A stretch of DNA of 64,000 nucleotides from Todiramphus chloris collaris (GCA_025345505.1 JANVCC010000012.1:13491970-13555969), one strand, 5' to 3'; counted from the first letter of the stretch, positions 10,406 through 24,860 are shown. The notes: generated by a model not told the origin, from the sequence alone. Made by a program: numbers and translations.

Positions 10406-12667
10406 AAAATTCTTGCATTTATGTCATATGATAGGTGCAGCCAGACATTTGAAAGGGGTTGTTCATCTGTGCAATATACATGTACTGTGTCTCTATGTAT
10501 TGTCCTTCTGTCTCTTGGTTCATCTGTTCTCCTTTTTGTTTGTCCAGTTATAATAAGGAAAACAGTGTTTTGCCTGTCCACTTTATGCCCAGATAATTTA
10601 ATCTTTGCCTTTGGATGTTCTTTTTTCATAATGTATTAGCAGGACCATTCTAGAAAAGTCACAGAAAAAGTTCTGATATTTATCAACCTCCCTGTTAAAG
10701 TGAAGCTGAGTAGCTATTCATGCATTGAGAAGAGGTGTTGACATATAAAAGAAGCTACCTAGGGAAAAAAACTCTTCATTCTGCAACACATGACTAAGGT
10801 GAGAGATGTAAAGCTTGATGAAGAACCTGATGCAGCAATCAGAAGATGATATTTTACATTGTGCAGCAGGTCAAACTGCATGATCATCATGGTATTTTCA
10901 GGTCTCAAACATCTGTATGTCTTTATTCTGCTTATTCTTTGCTGGAAGTGAATTTCTCTAGAAGTGATTAAGCTGCCAGACTAATTGAGTTTTAGGTTAA
11001 TCAAGTAGTAAAGCTGGAAGTAGCCTATATTAGATCAAAGTGATTGTGGCAGCTTGGAGACATTTACTCTCAAAAAGAAAGAGAAGAAATATGTGAAAAA
11101 CAGTGACCCACCAGGAATACATGAAGGAGAGGGAAAAGAAGCATGACAAGAAAGAGAACAAGAAAAGGAAGGGAGAGATATATATTTAGCTGTGGTAGAG
11201 AGCTTTCTATGTCAGACACAGTCATGGCTGCACAAGCATAACAGAAAATGGTGTTGCAAGTGTTGGAAAAATATTTGGTTTGTAATTGATATTTATTATT
11301 TCTGTAATATTATATTATTATAGTTCTGGTCTTTATTGAAGGAAGGTAGATCTTTTTTCAAACCTGTAAATATTATAGATTTTTAGCCTCATATATTTTG
11401 TTATAGTTTCTGGAGATCCAAAACGCAATTGGTAAGAAAAGCAATTAACCCATCCTCTGAATTTAGCTTTGGTTCCCTGTGAAGATTAGAAATATATGGT
11501 TATCTTTGCAAAGAGCTTAGTGTGTGTTTGATTTCTTTCTTCCACACTGATAGCAAGACTTAGCCTTGAGGAGCAGATTTACACACCTCTAAGTTGGTAA
11601 TTGGCTAATGGTAGTCTACACAATGATACCTGTGGAGGACAGGCTTGCCAAGAACTGGTCTTGTATTGTCCATTTGAAAAGGGAACACATATCCACAGCT
11701 CTCCAAGGACACAGCTCTGAAGAATACTTGACAGCCACAGGACAATCATCTGATCATTAGCTAGCACCCTACCTTGTGAGGTTCTCAGCAATTTCAAACC
11801 ACAGCTGCAGGGTGAGTGCACCTAGAGACCATCCTTCCCTATTTTCTATGCTCAAGCCTCTTATGCCCTTGCTCATGTATTTGCAGTATATTCTCCCTAT
11901 TTCTCTTTCCTCCATTTATTTCATCCCAATAAACTTCTGGAAAATAAGTTTCCATGATGCAGTGAACTGACAAAAATAGAAGGGCTATCCAGACTGTTGT
12001 CATTTTTCATAGCTGGCATCCCAGAGCTGCCCAGGATTTAAGAATACACTTGCAACACGGAGCTCCAGTTCCACCATCTTTTCTAACCAAAGAACTGAAA
12101 TATTGATGAACAGAGCCTGAAGCATTTAAGGTTAAAATATGTATTATAAATCATACACCAACAGATGACCCCAAACTGAATATATAGCTGAATTAATTTT
12201 GGCTCCCTGTGACGTCAGCATGGCCCAGTGCATGAGTTACAGCCTTGCATTCACTCTGGGGCTATCTATTTTCTAATATGTCTTACTTGATTTTCAGTTT
12301 CAGGCAGGCAAATTGACCATGTATACTTGCTTGTGTCAGTAGCTAATTTTAGGTAGCTAGTCTAATTGAAGATGTTATGCTCCTTTAGCTTGTCAAATAG
12401 AAATTCACATTTTCTGATTAATGTGATTCATTTATATTAGATTTGACTTGACAGGATGACAATGTGTAATATAGAATACAAGGATGACAGAGTTCTCCAT
12501 CTCCTCCGTCACATTTCATTATGAATGGTCTAGTCAAGGCTGTGGCCTACAGTATCTTACCTGCAATATGATAAAATTTAAACAGTATTGAAACCATATA
12601 TGGTCTACACAATATGTTCTCACAGGTGGCAATATACCTTTAGAAGGGTGACAAGTTAAATGGCTTT
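10406..12667. other. Unique AT-rich sequence; one perfect CRE octamer
   Basis: No gene or interspersed repeat recognised. Open frames at 10338-10639 overlap the CR1 edge and each other on both strands and have no recognisable product. The minus frame at 11579-11821 also has no recognisable domain. A perfect palindromic TGACGTCA (cAMP-response-element consensus) is at 12210-12217; alone it does not show a promoter. Confidence 0.5.
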
Positions 12668-12672
12668 CTTAC
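12668..12672 (+). repeat. Target-site duplication CTTAC, left copy
   Basis: CTTAC immediately precedes the LTR's TGTCCTGG and is repeated exactly after the LTR's terminal CATGACA (13486-13490). Five-base duplications are what ERVL-type integrases leave. Confidence 0.9.
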
Positions 12673-13485
12673 TGTCCTGGTTTGAGTGAGAAGAGAACTA
12701 ATTCTGTTCAGTAATTTTACTTTTCAGGTCAATTCTTCTAACTGCACTTTCTGAAGTTAGCAGCCTGTTCTCACAGACAGTGTCTGCTTCTAGCAGTGAT
12801 AACACCCCATGTTTAGAGTTACTACAAAGGATTGGTATGCAGACCAAGGCCACTGCTGGATCTTGTGTATCACATTGAGGGATGCAGAAAAGTGAAAGGC
12901 TGCACCTGCAGGGAGGAGCGGACAGGACAAGTGACCCTACACTGACCAATAAGGGATTCCATCCCATATATGTCATATTCGGTATAGAGCTAAGGGATCC
13001 GAAGGGTCTCTGGGCTCTTCTCCCTTATTGGACTGCTTTGCCAGCTTGGCTTGACTTGGCTCAGGGCTTCTTTCCGTTCCTTCCTCAGAGCACCCAAGGA
13101 GGACTCTGTCCATTCTGCCTTCGATCCCGGTCTGCTTGTTCCTGAACCTGGTACCAGAATCCAGCTCCTGAACACAGCTCCCGTCTGCTGCGGGGCCCAG
13201 TCTGGGACTCCCCCGGTGCCTGCTCCACAGCATCAGTGGTGAGGGTGATGGAATTACCATCAGGGGAGTTGGATTCTATACTGGTTTTTAATATATTTGT
13301 ATTTATTCCATTTTTATTATTATTATTTTCACTTTCATGAAAGCTGTTCTAGTTTCCTTTTCTAATCGCTAAGCCTCTTTCCCTTATTCCCTTTCTTTTC
13401 CCCTTTGGGGAGGGAGGGGGGTTAACAGAGAGCATCTGTTACAGGTCTAAGGGGCCGTCCTGACCCTGACACTTAAACCATGACA
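12673..13485 (+). mobile_element. Solo LTR of an endogenous retrovirus (probably ERVL type)
   Basis: The element is 813 bp long. It begins TGTCCTGGTTTGAG, ends AAACCATGACA (canonical TG...CA termini) and is bracketed by perfect CTTAC duplications. No gag or pol sequence is attached on either side, so this is a solo LTR left by recombination between the two LTRs of a provirus. Within it are a CATATATG-like AT-rich box near 12964-12971, a GC-rich central part (13000-13230), an ATT-rich stretch (13310-13327) and a G-rich purine run (13405-13420) before GTTAACAGAGAG. A second copy of the same family lies at 56939-57702. Open frames on both strands at 12698-13260 are shadows of the GC-rich LTR and are not genes. 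Family assignment to ERVL rests on the 5-bp duplication and general appearance, not on a database match. Confidence 0.92.
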
Positions 13486-13490
13486 CTTAC
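13486..13490 (+). repeat. Target-site duplication CTTAC, right copy
   Basis: Exact repeat of 12668-12672, directly after the LTR's terminal CA. Confidence 0.9.
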
Positions 13491-16400
13491 ATTTGCAACC
13501 TTATATGTAACTTAAGTGTCTTTGTGACATCCTGATGTAAATGAAAAATTACTGAGAAAATCTGGAAGAAAAAGAGACAATTCTTGAATGAAACCTAAAC
13601 AAACTTTAACTGATACAAAATAAAAATATTTCAGAGCAGGGTAAAGGAGAGTGAATAGTAACTAACATATCGGTTGGTGGAGGAGAGAATGAGTCAGGTG
13701 GGGAAAATGGATCAGTAGCCAGAAGTTGAAAAATATGTCAAGAAATATAAATGTGACATCAAGTAAAAGGATACCAGTATCTTCAGCTACATATTGTATA
13801 TTATATTGCTTCTATACATTGAATGTCTTGTATATGTACAGTGCATGATGAACACTCAGTTTTAGTCTCCTTTCTAACTGTGTACCATCTTGATAATGGT
13901 GGTAAGTGTAGGACTCCATCTGCTTTAATAGATTAATCTGGACAGTCAGTCCAGCCTGCTCAGGCCCATTGTTGCTTCAGCACTCCCACCTAGAGAACTG
14001 CATGTGTACAGCTGTCATTGACTCAGAGCAACATTTAGTTCAGAAGGAGCTTTGAAACATCTCTGTTCTAATCTTCTGCTCAAATTAGGTTCAACACTGA
14101 GCTGAAAACAGAGTTTTGGGGGCTTTGTGCAGTTGAGTCTTTAAAGCACAAACTGTGTCTCCAAGGACAGAGATCCAGAACCTCTGAGACTGCCAAGTTA
14201 AAAGCCCCTATCTCCCTTCTATTGTAAGAATTCACTTCAAGCCCCTTCCCTATCCCCTACCAAATTGGATGTTCTTCCTAGTCCCATACTTAGTCAGCCC
14301 TCCTTCTCATATGAGTAGCTTGTATTCTCATTTCCTGTTCTGCTGTCTTGTCCATCATTCCATATGTATTTTTATTCCCTACAGCCTCTGAGAAGCCTCT
14401 GAGGATGTGATGTCCAGGGGAGTAATGTCTGTTTTTTCATAGAGGCAGATGAGCTTGTATAGCTGCTGCTGCAGTTTCCAATATCACTCATGAAGATCTC
14501 ATCTAACTGAAGGTATCAGGGCATGACTAATTCCTTCATCTATCTCATCAAGAGATTTTTAAGTTTCCAATGTGGCAATTTAATAAAGGCTCTTACTGTC
14601 CAACACAGACTTAAAATCTTTTTAAAAACAGGCAGAAAAAGGCTTTTTGTTCAGTAGAGGAGATTTATAGAACTGTTCCTGGAAACAGAAGAGTTTTTAG
14701 CTAAACTGTCTTATGATGGAACATCTGGAGCAGCACGTGTCTCAGTGTGGTATCCCCAGTAGGCTTTGCATAAATTCAATTTGCTGCTGATGTTAATAGA
14801 GGTGTTGCAGAGTGGCCGTTCTTGGGGCTTGGTGACCATCTTACTAAAACTCCTAAGAGAGACGAAATTTCTGTCCAGTACAGAAGTTTTGCACTTGCTG
14901 GGATCTCAATGACCATGTTATCTGCAGAGAAGAGAAGTTACTGCTTTTCATGGAGTTGTTTGACATGAAATGGCAGATAGAACATTCATCTGTCTTTTCT
15001 TCCATGTTTCTAAGGCCCACAATAAGGCATCTTAACATATTAAAACACAAGTAGAATAATACACTTGAGACTTCTTTTTTTGTTGTTGTTGTTTGTTTGT
15101 GGGGTTTTTTTTTGTTGCTTTTTTAAAATCAAACTTTTAAGACATTTTAGGAGGTAAAATAGATGTCAAATAGAAATTTCTGCCCTCAGTCCCTCTTCTT
15201 CAAAGTGCAAGGTGGGTGACACTGATGAATGGAGCTTTTAAACATTTCAAAATGTTTAAATGTTCAGAATCATCCTTTGGTGTTCAGCCTTTTGCAGTGA
15301 CCTACAGAGATTTCAGTGCATTTGAGGATAAATAGGAATTAATACAGCAATAATATAGTTGCATATTCCTATAGCTATGTTAAGCTTGTCAGCTAGAAGG
15401 ACACTGGACCAAAATTCAAGCTTGGCTGTATATGTTCAAGCATTGGTTGGATTAAAGAAAAGGGGAAAAAATGTAGATAATTTAGCAAGATGAAATAGCA
15501 ATAACACATGACAAAGTTACTGGTATATTAAGAGATATTGAATATAGAAAATGGGAGGAACAATGAAGTGAAGCTCAGTCAAAGTAAAGGCTATATTCAA
15601 GAAGCAGTAGACTTGTTACAGCCATGATGAATAAAAGAAAGGCACAGTATAAGTACTAAAGGAATTTTTTTTACAAAAACTTACTGGGATGTCTGAAAAA
15701 ATATAAATAAACTTTTAGATACATTTTCCTGTCAACCAGTAGAACACCAATATAAAATATGTCATTCAGAAATAAGACACTTGATTCAGATTTTTTGTTC
15801 TTTATGCATATCCTTGTACTTCTATGTTTGCAATTTCGCAGTTGTAATGTTGTTGTAGCTGTAATGATCTATGGAATTTTTTTATAATTACGTTACTTCT
15901 GAGATCTGCATTTTTTAAAAACCATACGCTTTTTTCCAGCTGTTCTAGTAAAAGATATCCCACTCTCTGTAACCTTTTCCCTTCTCTACTACAAGAGTAT
16001 AGCAAAACAGCTTGCATATTAAAAGTTAAGACTTGTAGTTATCAACTGCAGAAGCAAAAAAAATTACACATAAAGAAAACTATATGATTTTATCTAGTGA
16101 AGTGGAGAAAATCCTGGTGGTTTATGGCCAGGGAAAGTATAAATGAAAACTAAAAAAATGACGAAGGATGCTTAAAATAGAAAAGTACATGAAAGTGAGG
16201 GGCAGCTGCACCACATGCTCCATGTGATGCGGAGACTGCAGAAGCAAGAAGCAGCTGGGGGGAATCTTTAAAAAAAAGAAATTAAAGCTTCTTTGTATTA
16301 TCATTAAAAAAAAAGAAAATTATTATCCCTTCTCCCCATGCTTAATTTTTAAATATGATTTATAATAAAAGAGGAAAAGTATATAGGCATGTTTAAAGAT

Positions 16401-19400
16401 AAATATTTCATATTTTGTGTATGCTATTTTTCAAATAAAAATTACCCACTTTTTAGACAGATATTTCAGTGTGCCTGTGCTGATATTTGTGAATGGTAAT
16501 AAAAGTTTACTGGTGTTTTAAATACCACTGGCAGTAAACATCTGCTGTGCTTATGTTTATTTAGAAATACAACAAAATATTGCCTCTGTCTTTTGTGAGT
16601 AATATATGTGACAGTACACATATAAGTATAGATACGAATACAAGAATAATACAAGGTGTATGAAAAACTCAGAACTGTGTTTTGATGGGTTAAGTATGAG
16701 TGGAATCCACTGTGCAGGAATCCATGGATGAAGATCAAGGTATGTTTGACATTCAGGGTTTCACTGTTGCCAAACAAAATATTCTTCTCTTTCATAAATC
16801 CTTCTGTATAGCTCTTAGTTGTTAAAAGTGCTTTTCCCAAAGAGCTATGACTCAGCCTGATCTTAAGAGTACTTCTCCTGTTACCTGCTCTCAGCTTGTC
16901 TAATCAGGGTCCTTGTAGTTTGAGTGGCAAGGCCAGCCCAATTTTATCCCTCCATAAAGCTCTAGCAGAGGCAGAATTATCCCAGTTTCATCCTTGAAGT
17001 TAACCTTTCATTAATTTCTTGTGCTTGTATCTTTTTTGATCATTAACTAAAGGCTGATATCTCACTACATATTGTAGCTTTAGCACAGACAGTATTTATT
17101 TCGGAATTCCTGTAACACCCATGTCTACAACTTTCATACTCCTTCCATAGATATCACTATGGTAGTTGATACAGATCTGGAGGGGAAGGTAATGGAACCA
17201 GACAGAATTTATGGTAATAATAGATCTCTTTCTCCTTATTACATGAGGCATTCTAATTCATGTAATTCTCCTTCTCCAGTGGAGGACTGCAGCAGATTGC
17301 CCATTCTTGAGCTCAGCATTAATTATTCTTACTAGTGCTTCTGTAGTTGAAGGTCCCATGATAAACACCTATTTTATTTTTAGGGGTTTATAATTCATGT
17401 TTAAAAGCCCACTTTGGACTGAAATATGTCACCACCATTGAACACTAACTTTCATGACCTGGCAGTAATATATGATAGATATGGAAGGAAGAAGCTGCAC
17501 TTGAATAATTCAAGGTGATTACCTCATGTGGAAAATCATTCTTTTCATGTCATGTCACCTGAATGGCCATATAAGTATGGACCTAACTATAGACTATATC
17601 TCAGTGTAGCACTATGTCAGTAAACACAAGCCAGTCCTCTTCCCTACTTTTTCTCCCTGATAGAATTTGCATTACAATAAATGGATAAGGTATTTTTCAA
17701 AAGTCAACAGAAAAATGTGTGAAAAGCTGAATTTATCAGTCTTTTGACATTCCCAGTGCTACAACACATAATGGCATGGTTTTTGATAGGATACCTTAAT
17801 TTGTATGTCGCCAAAGGGAACATCATCTCCATTGATATTTGTATTAGTCATTTTTCATGAATTTTGCAGTTATTCAGTTTGAGAGCTGAGTTACAGCTTT
17901 AGAGGACAGGTGTGTACATCACAAGACCCCTGACACTAATGAATCTCTAGCTGAACAAAATCATCAAGACTTAGCTCAGTACTCTTTTTCTGAACCATAC
18001 ACTAAACTCAAAAATTGAGTATCAAATTCTTTCTGTCAAAGAATACAAGTTAAATATGAACCAATGGAGCATGTAGTTGTCAAGGTACAGTCATCAGAAC
18101 AATGTATATTCCTTTGTATAAAGGAAATTAAGTTCCTACTTAATCAATCTCCATCCCAAGGGATTATGAAGTAATGACCTTCTCTTTTTCTTTCCCAAAG
18201 TGCAATAGTGATGGGGAGCAGATCAGGTCCTCACTGAGGGTCAAGAGCCATCAACCCAACATAAGATCTACCATATAACAGGCTGACCTAATTATATTGG
18301 TATATTCCTCTGTGCTTATCTGTTAACCTTCCCAAAAATCCATACTGTACACCAGGAAACTGTCTGCCCTCCAAAAATGCAGAAATTAAAATATGCACAT
18401 AATTATAACAGAGCTTTCTGTAATATGACTATTGGAACTATAGTGCTAACATTTTAAATGTAGACCTGTAGTGTTAGCCTTCAAATAGATGAGTAAAGAG
18501 GAGGATCTCCCAAAGGAACAATAATGGTATAAATTTTGCTTTATCCAAAAGAAAGGTAGGTGTGTGTTAATACCTCTCTGATTGATAGTCATATATTTCC
18601 ATTTTCAATCCTATTTTGATTTGTTGAGCAAAAGTACAACTCCAGTTCCTCAAACCCAACTATGAAGAAACAACAGAGGAAGGAACACGTATCTAAGCCA
18701 CTATAGGAAGATACTATTGATTGAAATATTTTTTTTAATATATGGACAAGAAAATATTTTTAAGGGAGCTGCTTCATGTTTCTGCAGTTGGCTGGAGTCA
18801 CATGAAATGCATACTAGTCCATGACTTCTACTTGAGCCAGTGTGACCCTCATAGACTCTACTTTAGAATTAAATCTGAAATGGTTCAAGTATTGAAGAAC
18901 ACTGAAAGAAAAGAAGTTTCAAGCTGCATGGAACTGAAGATAAAAAGTCCTTTTTTATAATGAGATAAATATGTATTGTCAGTAAAATGTGTTCAATTTG
19001 CCATAAAATCTTTCCATCAATATATAATTCCTAATTGTTCTTCAAAATGTAAGTTTAAGAACATACAAACTTATATACCGTAATGATAGAAATGCAAATA
19101 TTTCATTACCTGTTTTTACAAACCTCATTTATAAATCTTTCCCTGGATTTTCATTTTTATAACATTTTTTTACTTCCTTTTCACATGGAAATGAGGACAC
19201 AAGAAATTGAGGAACTTACTTTATTATGCAAAACCTTTATCTATAGTGCACAGCTGAGATCAGCCATATGTATGTACTGTTTGTTGTTGTGATATATGCT
19301 GCTCTCTCCACACCAGCAGATTCCCAAAATGAAATAACAGCACATACTAGACATATACATTCACCTCTGTCTCAAATGTAGAGATTCTCAGTACTTCTTC

Positions 19401-19905
19401 ATGGTTTGTATTTATAAATCTGATTTGTTGTTTGTTTCTTTTTAAGAAGTTCTTTTACTGAACAGTCTAAAAATGTACTTCAGTCCTTTGGTCTTATCCT
19501 TTAGTCTCATATGCAATGAGAAAAACATGACTTTTAATATAAAGTACCAACCTCACTTCTATCATTTTTAAAACATAGTTTAGAAAACTAACAGAAATAC
19601 CGTGATTATCCCCTACTATTGTTGGATGATGTAGTGAATACAGTTTCAAAAGATGACAAGAAGATGTGTTTAGCAGTCTGAATTGGTGCAATTTCCTCAG
19701 TAATAAAAATAGTAGAAATCATTACCGTCATATTTGAAAACATCAGTGTAAATTACAGTCTAACCACATTTAACAAGTAAAATATTTAGAAGAATTACAA
19801 GATCCTGAGTAAACTTAAGAATCATAAATTAATTAACATTTCAGTCCCCCGCCCCACCCTAAATATGGAATTACTTGTTCTTGAAAGTGTGAATTTATAT
19901 TTCTG
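13491..19905. other. Unique AT-rich sequence, no gene seen
   Basis: No gene, RNA or interspersed element recognised. A perfect 11-bp inverted repeat with a 2-nt spacer lies at 15237-15260 and T/GT-rich low-complexity sequence at 15075-15125. The minus frame at 16466-16840 (124 codons) gives a tyrosine- and threonine-rich, low-information translation with no domain. Other frames are shorter and equally featureless. Confidence 0.5.
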
Positions 19906-22900
19906 AAAAAAAAAAAAAAACACACAACCAGAACAGAAACACTGAACAGTACCAAAAAATTCTCTTCAAGAGATACCATCATCATCTCTCTTTAAGATAG
20001 CATTGCAATCTTATATAGTCTTTGAAGCTGAATTGTGCTCTTTTAAAGACAGACTAAATATATGAAAAGTCACACTGTTAAAATACAGCTAGATTAACTG
20101 TAAAAAGAACAAATGTATTGTGACTTCTAAAATAATTAGTTGATAATATTCCTATTGCTGCTATATATTCCTCTGATCCTTTGTCTCTGCTTTTCTATCT
20201 GTTTGAAGAAAACTATGTAAAAAAACCAGTAGCAAGGAAACCCACCACTGCTAACACAGCCCTTGTTTCCTCAGCTCCTCTATGCAGGGAATGAAGAATT
20301 AGTATTTCAGCTTAGTGAATATTTTGGCTTAATGAAGCTGATAAGGGGAAACTATTCAAAGGGAAAGAAGTTCAGTTAATTAAGAAGCTTACATTAACAG
20401 TGCATGTGTTCTAGATATGTCTCTTAGATGTTTTGTTTTTAAAGAAATCATGTACATCTAATGTTGTTCAATGTCATTTTACTGAAACTGGTATTTGAGA
20501 AACTTGTTGAGAAAATTAGAAGTGATGAAGCAGCTCAAGGACAGAGTGAACAGATTCTGATGTGAAGACCTAGCTTCCTAATTGTTATTATGCTTACAAG
20601 GACACTGTTAAAAGAAAAATGAATGCCTTGCTTCACACCTGCTGTAAAAGGTGCTACAACTCTGGAGCTTGTTTAAATCATTCTTCCTGAAACAAACTAC
20701 TGAATGAAACTCAGGCCATTTAATTTCCAGGTACCAGTAATTAAAATGAGTCACATCATCAGAGTTTGGCAGGGCTACAGCCTTCTTTTATTTTTTCATT
20801 TTCACATAAATTTTAGTGAAGGTCAGATTTGTTGGGGGGAGGAGAAGAACCTTCCTGCTTTTGTGCTCACAGGAGGTTAAAATATGACTTGTTCACAGTG
20901 TCCCTCATAGTTCAGAACTTAATGGTCCTTGACGGGGATAACCTAGAAGTTAATTTTACTTTGTGTCCCAAAAGCAGTCATTGTCACTGTAATCCTTCTT
21001 GCAGGATGAAGGGTATCTTCACCACCTGATCAGGCTTTCAATAGCGATTGATGAGCAATATCACCAACCAAGAAGCGCTTTGCTAGTACTTTCTGGTAAA
21101 AGACAAGAAGAAAAAGAAAAACAAGGAATGGTGTTACCTTACCTTTTCATAACTTTAAGCCTTTCCGGCATTCCTTATTTTAAATGACAGCTTTAGCTAT
21201 TTGTAGAAGTCAAATTGCAAAATGAGGTACTGCCGCTTCTTTCTTTTCCTCCATATTGCTTAAGTCCTGCCAAGGAGAAGGATGTATTCACTACATAGTG
21301 GAGATATATACCCTCTTTCCAGTTTTGTTTTCCAGAGCAGAGGGATGCTTGAAGCAAGAGGCAAGCACTATTAGCAAGGCCTGTGCTCTCATTTCTGGGC
21401 AGGGGAGTGTCCCGTGTGCAAAGCAACCTCCAAAAAAATTAATTTCCAGGCTCTGATAATTTCTAACGGGGTCAATTTGGTTAACACATTTTTGAAACAC
21501 ATACATATGTGATCTCTTTTTTATGTGATTCTGTGAATTTTTTTTAGTTACTGAGACCGGAGAATGCTATACCTGGTAGGCAGAGCTTTTGACAGCAGAG
21601 CTGCCCTCAAGCCCCATTTATAGTCACTGTTATAAGACTTAAGCAATAAATCTTCTCAAGTAAACATCTGTAGAAGTATTTTACACAGGCATAATAGTAT
21701 GCTTTTTCTCTTTCCTGACTTTTGTAAAAAATCTAACAGTAAATTTTTCAGGGCAGTAACATCCATCAGGAAACCATTGATGAAAACAGCTAATGAGAGA
21801 AAATATAAAGATGTCTTACAAAGTACTATAACTGCAAGTAATAGTATTATATGCTCACAGAAACTAAACTATTGTAGTCTCCTATACTAAGCTCTTAGAC
21901 AACATGTGCCATAGATTTTCTCTCTGTGATCCCTATACGGAGCACTTTCAATTTCCTTTTGGCAACATATGTGAAACAGGATATAGGTAGACAGAAAATA
22001 AATAGTATCCCTTTGGGTGTAACCATAGCTGAATTCCAATAAACTCTATATTAAAATAATTACATGGATTAGAAGTTAAAACATAGGTGTAATTGTGGTC
22101 ACAAAAGGAGTAAGAGTGGAAATAACTTCTGGATGAGCTCACCTTCTCCAGAGAAAATGTGATTTTTAGTCCTTGAGGGCACTGCTTGAAGAGCAGATTC
22201 CAAACACAAGTTTTGTGCTTAGTACTTCATGTGGCACACCCATTCCCCAAAATGGTTCCTGACAATCAGCAGGAAGGAGAGCATCTTCACCAGCAAATAG
22301 GACACCAGAGCTGTTTGTTTTACAGTAGGTATTCCTGGAGAACAGTTTTTGATATGCTATGACACCCTCCTTCAGGCCTCCACTAGCAGTATCATGGGCA
22401 TGAACACTCTAGCTGCTGGTCTTCTTCGTGGTGAAAGACTCTTCTATCCCGTAAAGAAAAGGAGTCTGAACTCAGTACCTGAGAGTGGGCATGCACTATG
22501 CAATCCACTGCATGTGGTGATATTAAGCCAGTTCAAGTGTCAGAAGCAGAATGGGTAATACCAAACCTCAACTTACTGTTCCACTTCAAGAACCACCCAG
22601 GACACACCTGGGACCATGCAAAGTGGGCATTAGAGGGCTGACTGATGGGAACTTTTCACAGGTAATTGACGACTGTGAGTCATCCCCCAAAAAGTGCTCC
22701 AGGACGCAGGGTCCTGTCACTGCTCTTACTGGAAGCCCTGGGCAGAAGAAACTTTCGTGTGGCTCTGTGAATCACCTGTGTTTCTTTTTTTCCTTTTAAA
22801 AACACAGTTCATATGAGCATAGAATAAGGACTTTGCTCTGAGCAACACACGTATTAGCCTCTGTATTTACAGTCCCCCAGCTGCATGTGAATCACAACAG

Positions 22901-24860
22901 ACATTGCCCCCTAATACTCCCAACAGTGTCAAATTCTGAATTTCAGAGGAAAAAAATTACATACTCAGCTAAACAAGCATAACCAACACCAGTGTTTTCA
23001 GGCACTGCTACGCACAACATCTAAGCATTGGTCCATGGAGCATCCCAGACTTTACCCCTCTCATAAAACAACAAAAATTTTCTAATGACAACAGATTCCT
23101 AAAGGCAGTCTTTCTAGCCATTGGATGAAGACTTCTCATTTCTAGGTATTTCACCTTGTTTCTTCTGTGAGTTTTCTAGTGTTTTGGTGACTTGGACAAT
23201 TTTCTTCCTAGTGATACAAGAGCCTTGGAGATGTTAGTCTTGAAGTCATGTTGCTTCTGGTAGGCCTAGACTTGTTCTGGTGGCAGGAGGCTCACAGTGC
23301 CACAGTGCCATTTGGCAGGCCAGCTGCAGCCTTACTGGATTTTCTGTCATAAGATTCATCTGCATTGTTGCTCTGTCACTGACATGCTGAACAGTATCAC
23401 CAGTATTAACCTGCTCTTCCCTGCTCTACTTCCCTAGATCTTTGACTAATACAAAAACTTTCAACTTGACAGAAGAAAAGTTGACCCAATGACCAGATGA
23501 GCATTACCACTGAGTTTCTGGAAAAGGACAGTCTTTTTGTTAAAGCAAATTTTAAAACATTTTTATTTTTGAAGCAAAATTTCTAGTATAGAAATAATTA
23601 ATTCATTATAACAAAAATTATGCTGAATTCATTCATTCAAAATAACCCCACATGGTCACATTTTGAAATATAAGTTCTTCCTAATAGATCTGAATTTGCC
23701 TGATTCATTTAGTACTGGCTTCAGACAAATGGTTTTCCTGTTCACAGGAATGCTGCAGGTCTACATGACTCTTGGAATCCATGCAGATAGCTAACACCTG
23801 TGCGTGGAAGATGCTCAGAATCTTATGCTATAAAGCATTTCCCAATGGGAGTCAACTGCAGAAGCAGTGGCTTTAGGAGAGTTTTATTTTATCAGCAGGG
23901 CATTTGTCTCTGCAAATCTACACTAAATGAAGACAAGTTGTGGAAACATGTCCAAAGAAATCTGTTGCTGCATGATGATTTTGTACGTGACTCTCTTCTA
24001 AATTCTGTGGATATAGGGCAAAATGACTTAAATTGTTTGAGTTATAGAAAAAAAAAAAATACATTCAAATTTCTCCAATAGATAAAATAATGCTTCTGTT
24101 GCATATATGACGCTAATATTATTTTCCAAAGAATATGCCTTTGATATGTTGAGTCCTGTAAAGATGTTGACAAGATAATTATATTTAGTCCTATTAATAT
24201 TACTTACTGTTAGGAAGATTTACATGGTACTCTAATAGTCATTCTAATTGGACTTCAAGAGAATGCTGCTCCAGAAACATTTCTGTGAGCAAGGTAAAAC
24301 AATTTATTGGAGTTATCAAAAAATGAGATTTTATTTTCAAAATTATGTTGAAAATTGTTTCAATTCTACTTCTAGAAAAGGAAAACCTGTCTTCTTTTTA
24401 CTAGAATTATCAGTCTTACCTACATAAGTAGGCTGGTACAGCTGACTTCTTCAGTCGTTCAGCAGAGCTCCCTCAGATAGCAGATCATCTCCACAAAGGG
24501 TAAATTGGTGTCTTGGATGACAACTCTACCCTACCCATTTACGTGGCCTACCAGGCCACTCCTAAACCTCCCTTGGCATTTGAGGCACACCTGGCAAATT
24601 TTGCATGTTGTGCATTTAATGCAGACCAGAATTAGGTGTTTATAAAAGTGACTTAGCATTAAAGAAAAATCAATACAAAATAAATATATACAAATGGGTG
24701 AAATAATTTTAAACACACCCTATAGTCAAAGTCCTCATCACAGCTAGTGTCATTAGAATAACAGTTGTATTGTTATGTGTAATTAATAATAAACATTCAA
24801 AATGTAATTCAGACTTTTTTCTGTTATGCACAGCAGAACTTTCAGGTTACTGTAACTTTG
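19906..24860. other. Unique AT-rich sequence, no gene seen
   Basis: An A-run of about 15 lies at 19907-19920. Several frames of 60-93 codons occur (for example 22551-22799 and 23800-24081, both +), but none resembles a known protein or sits between matching splice sites in a way that can be defended. No CR1 or LTR similarity was seen. Confidence 0.5.

Noticed and set aside
12698..13260. Overlapping open frames of 61-95 codons on both strands
   Set aside because: They lie wholly within the solo LTR and have no conserved product; the second LTR copy does not preserve the same frames.
16466..16840. 124-codon minus frame
   Set aside because: AT-driven composition (Tyr, Thr, Phe, His rich), no domain and no splice-site pair; treated as chance.
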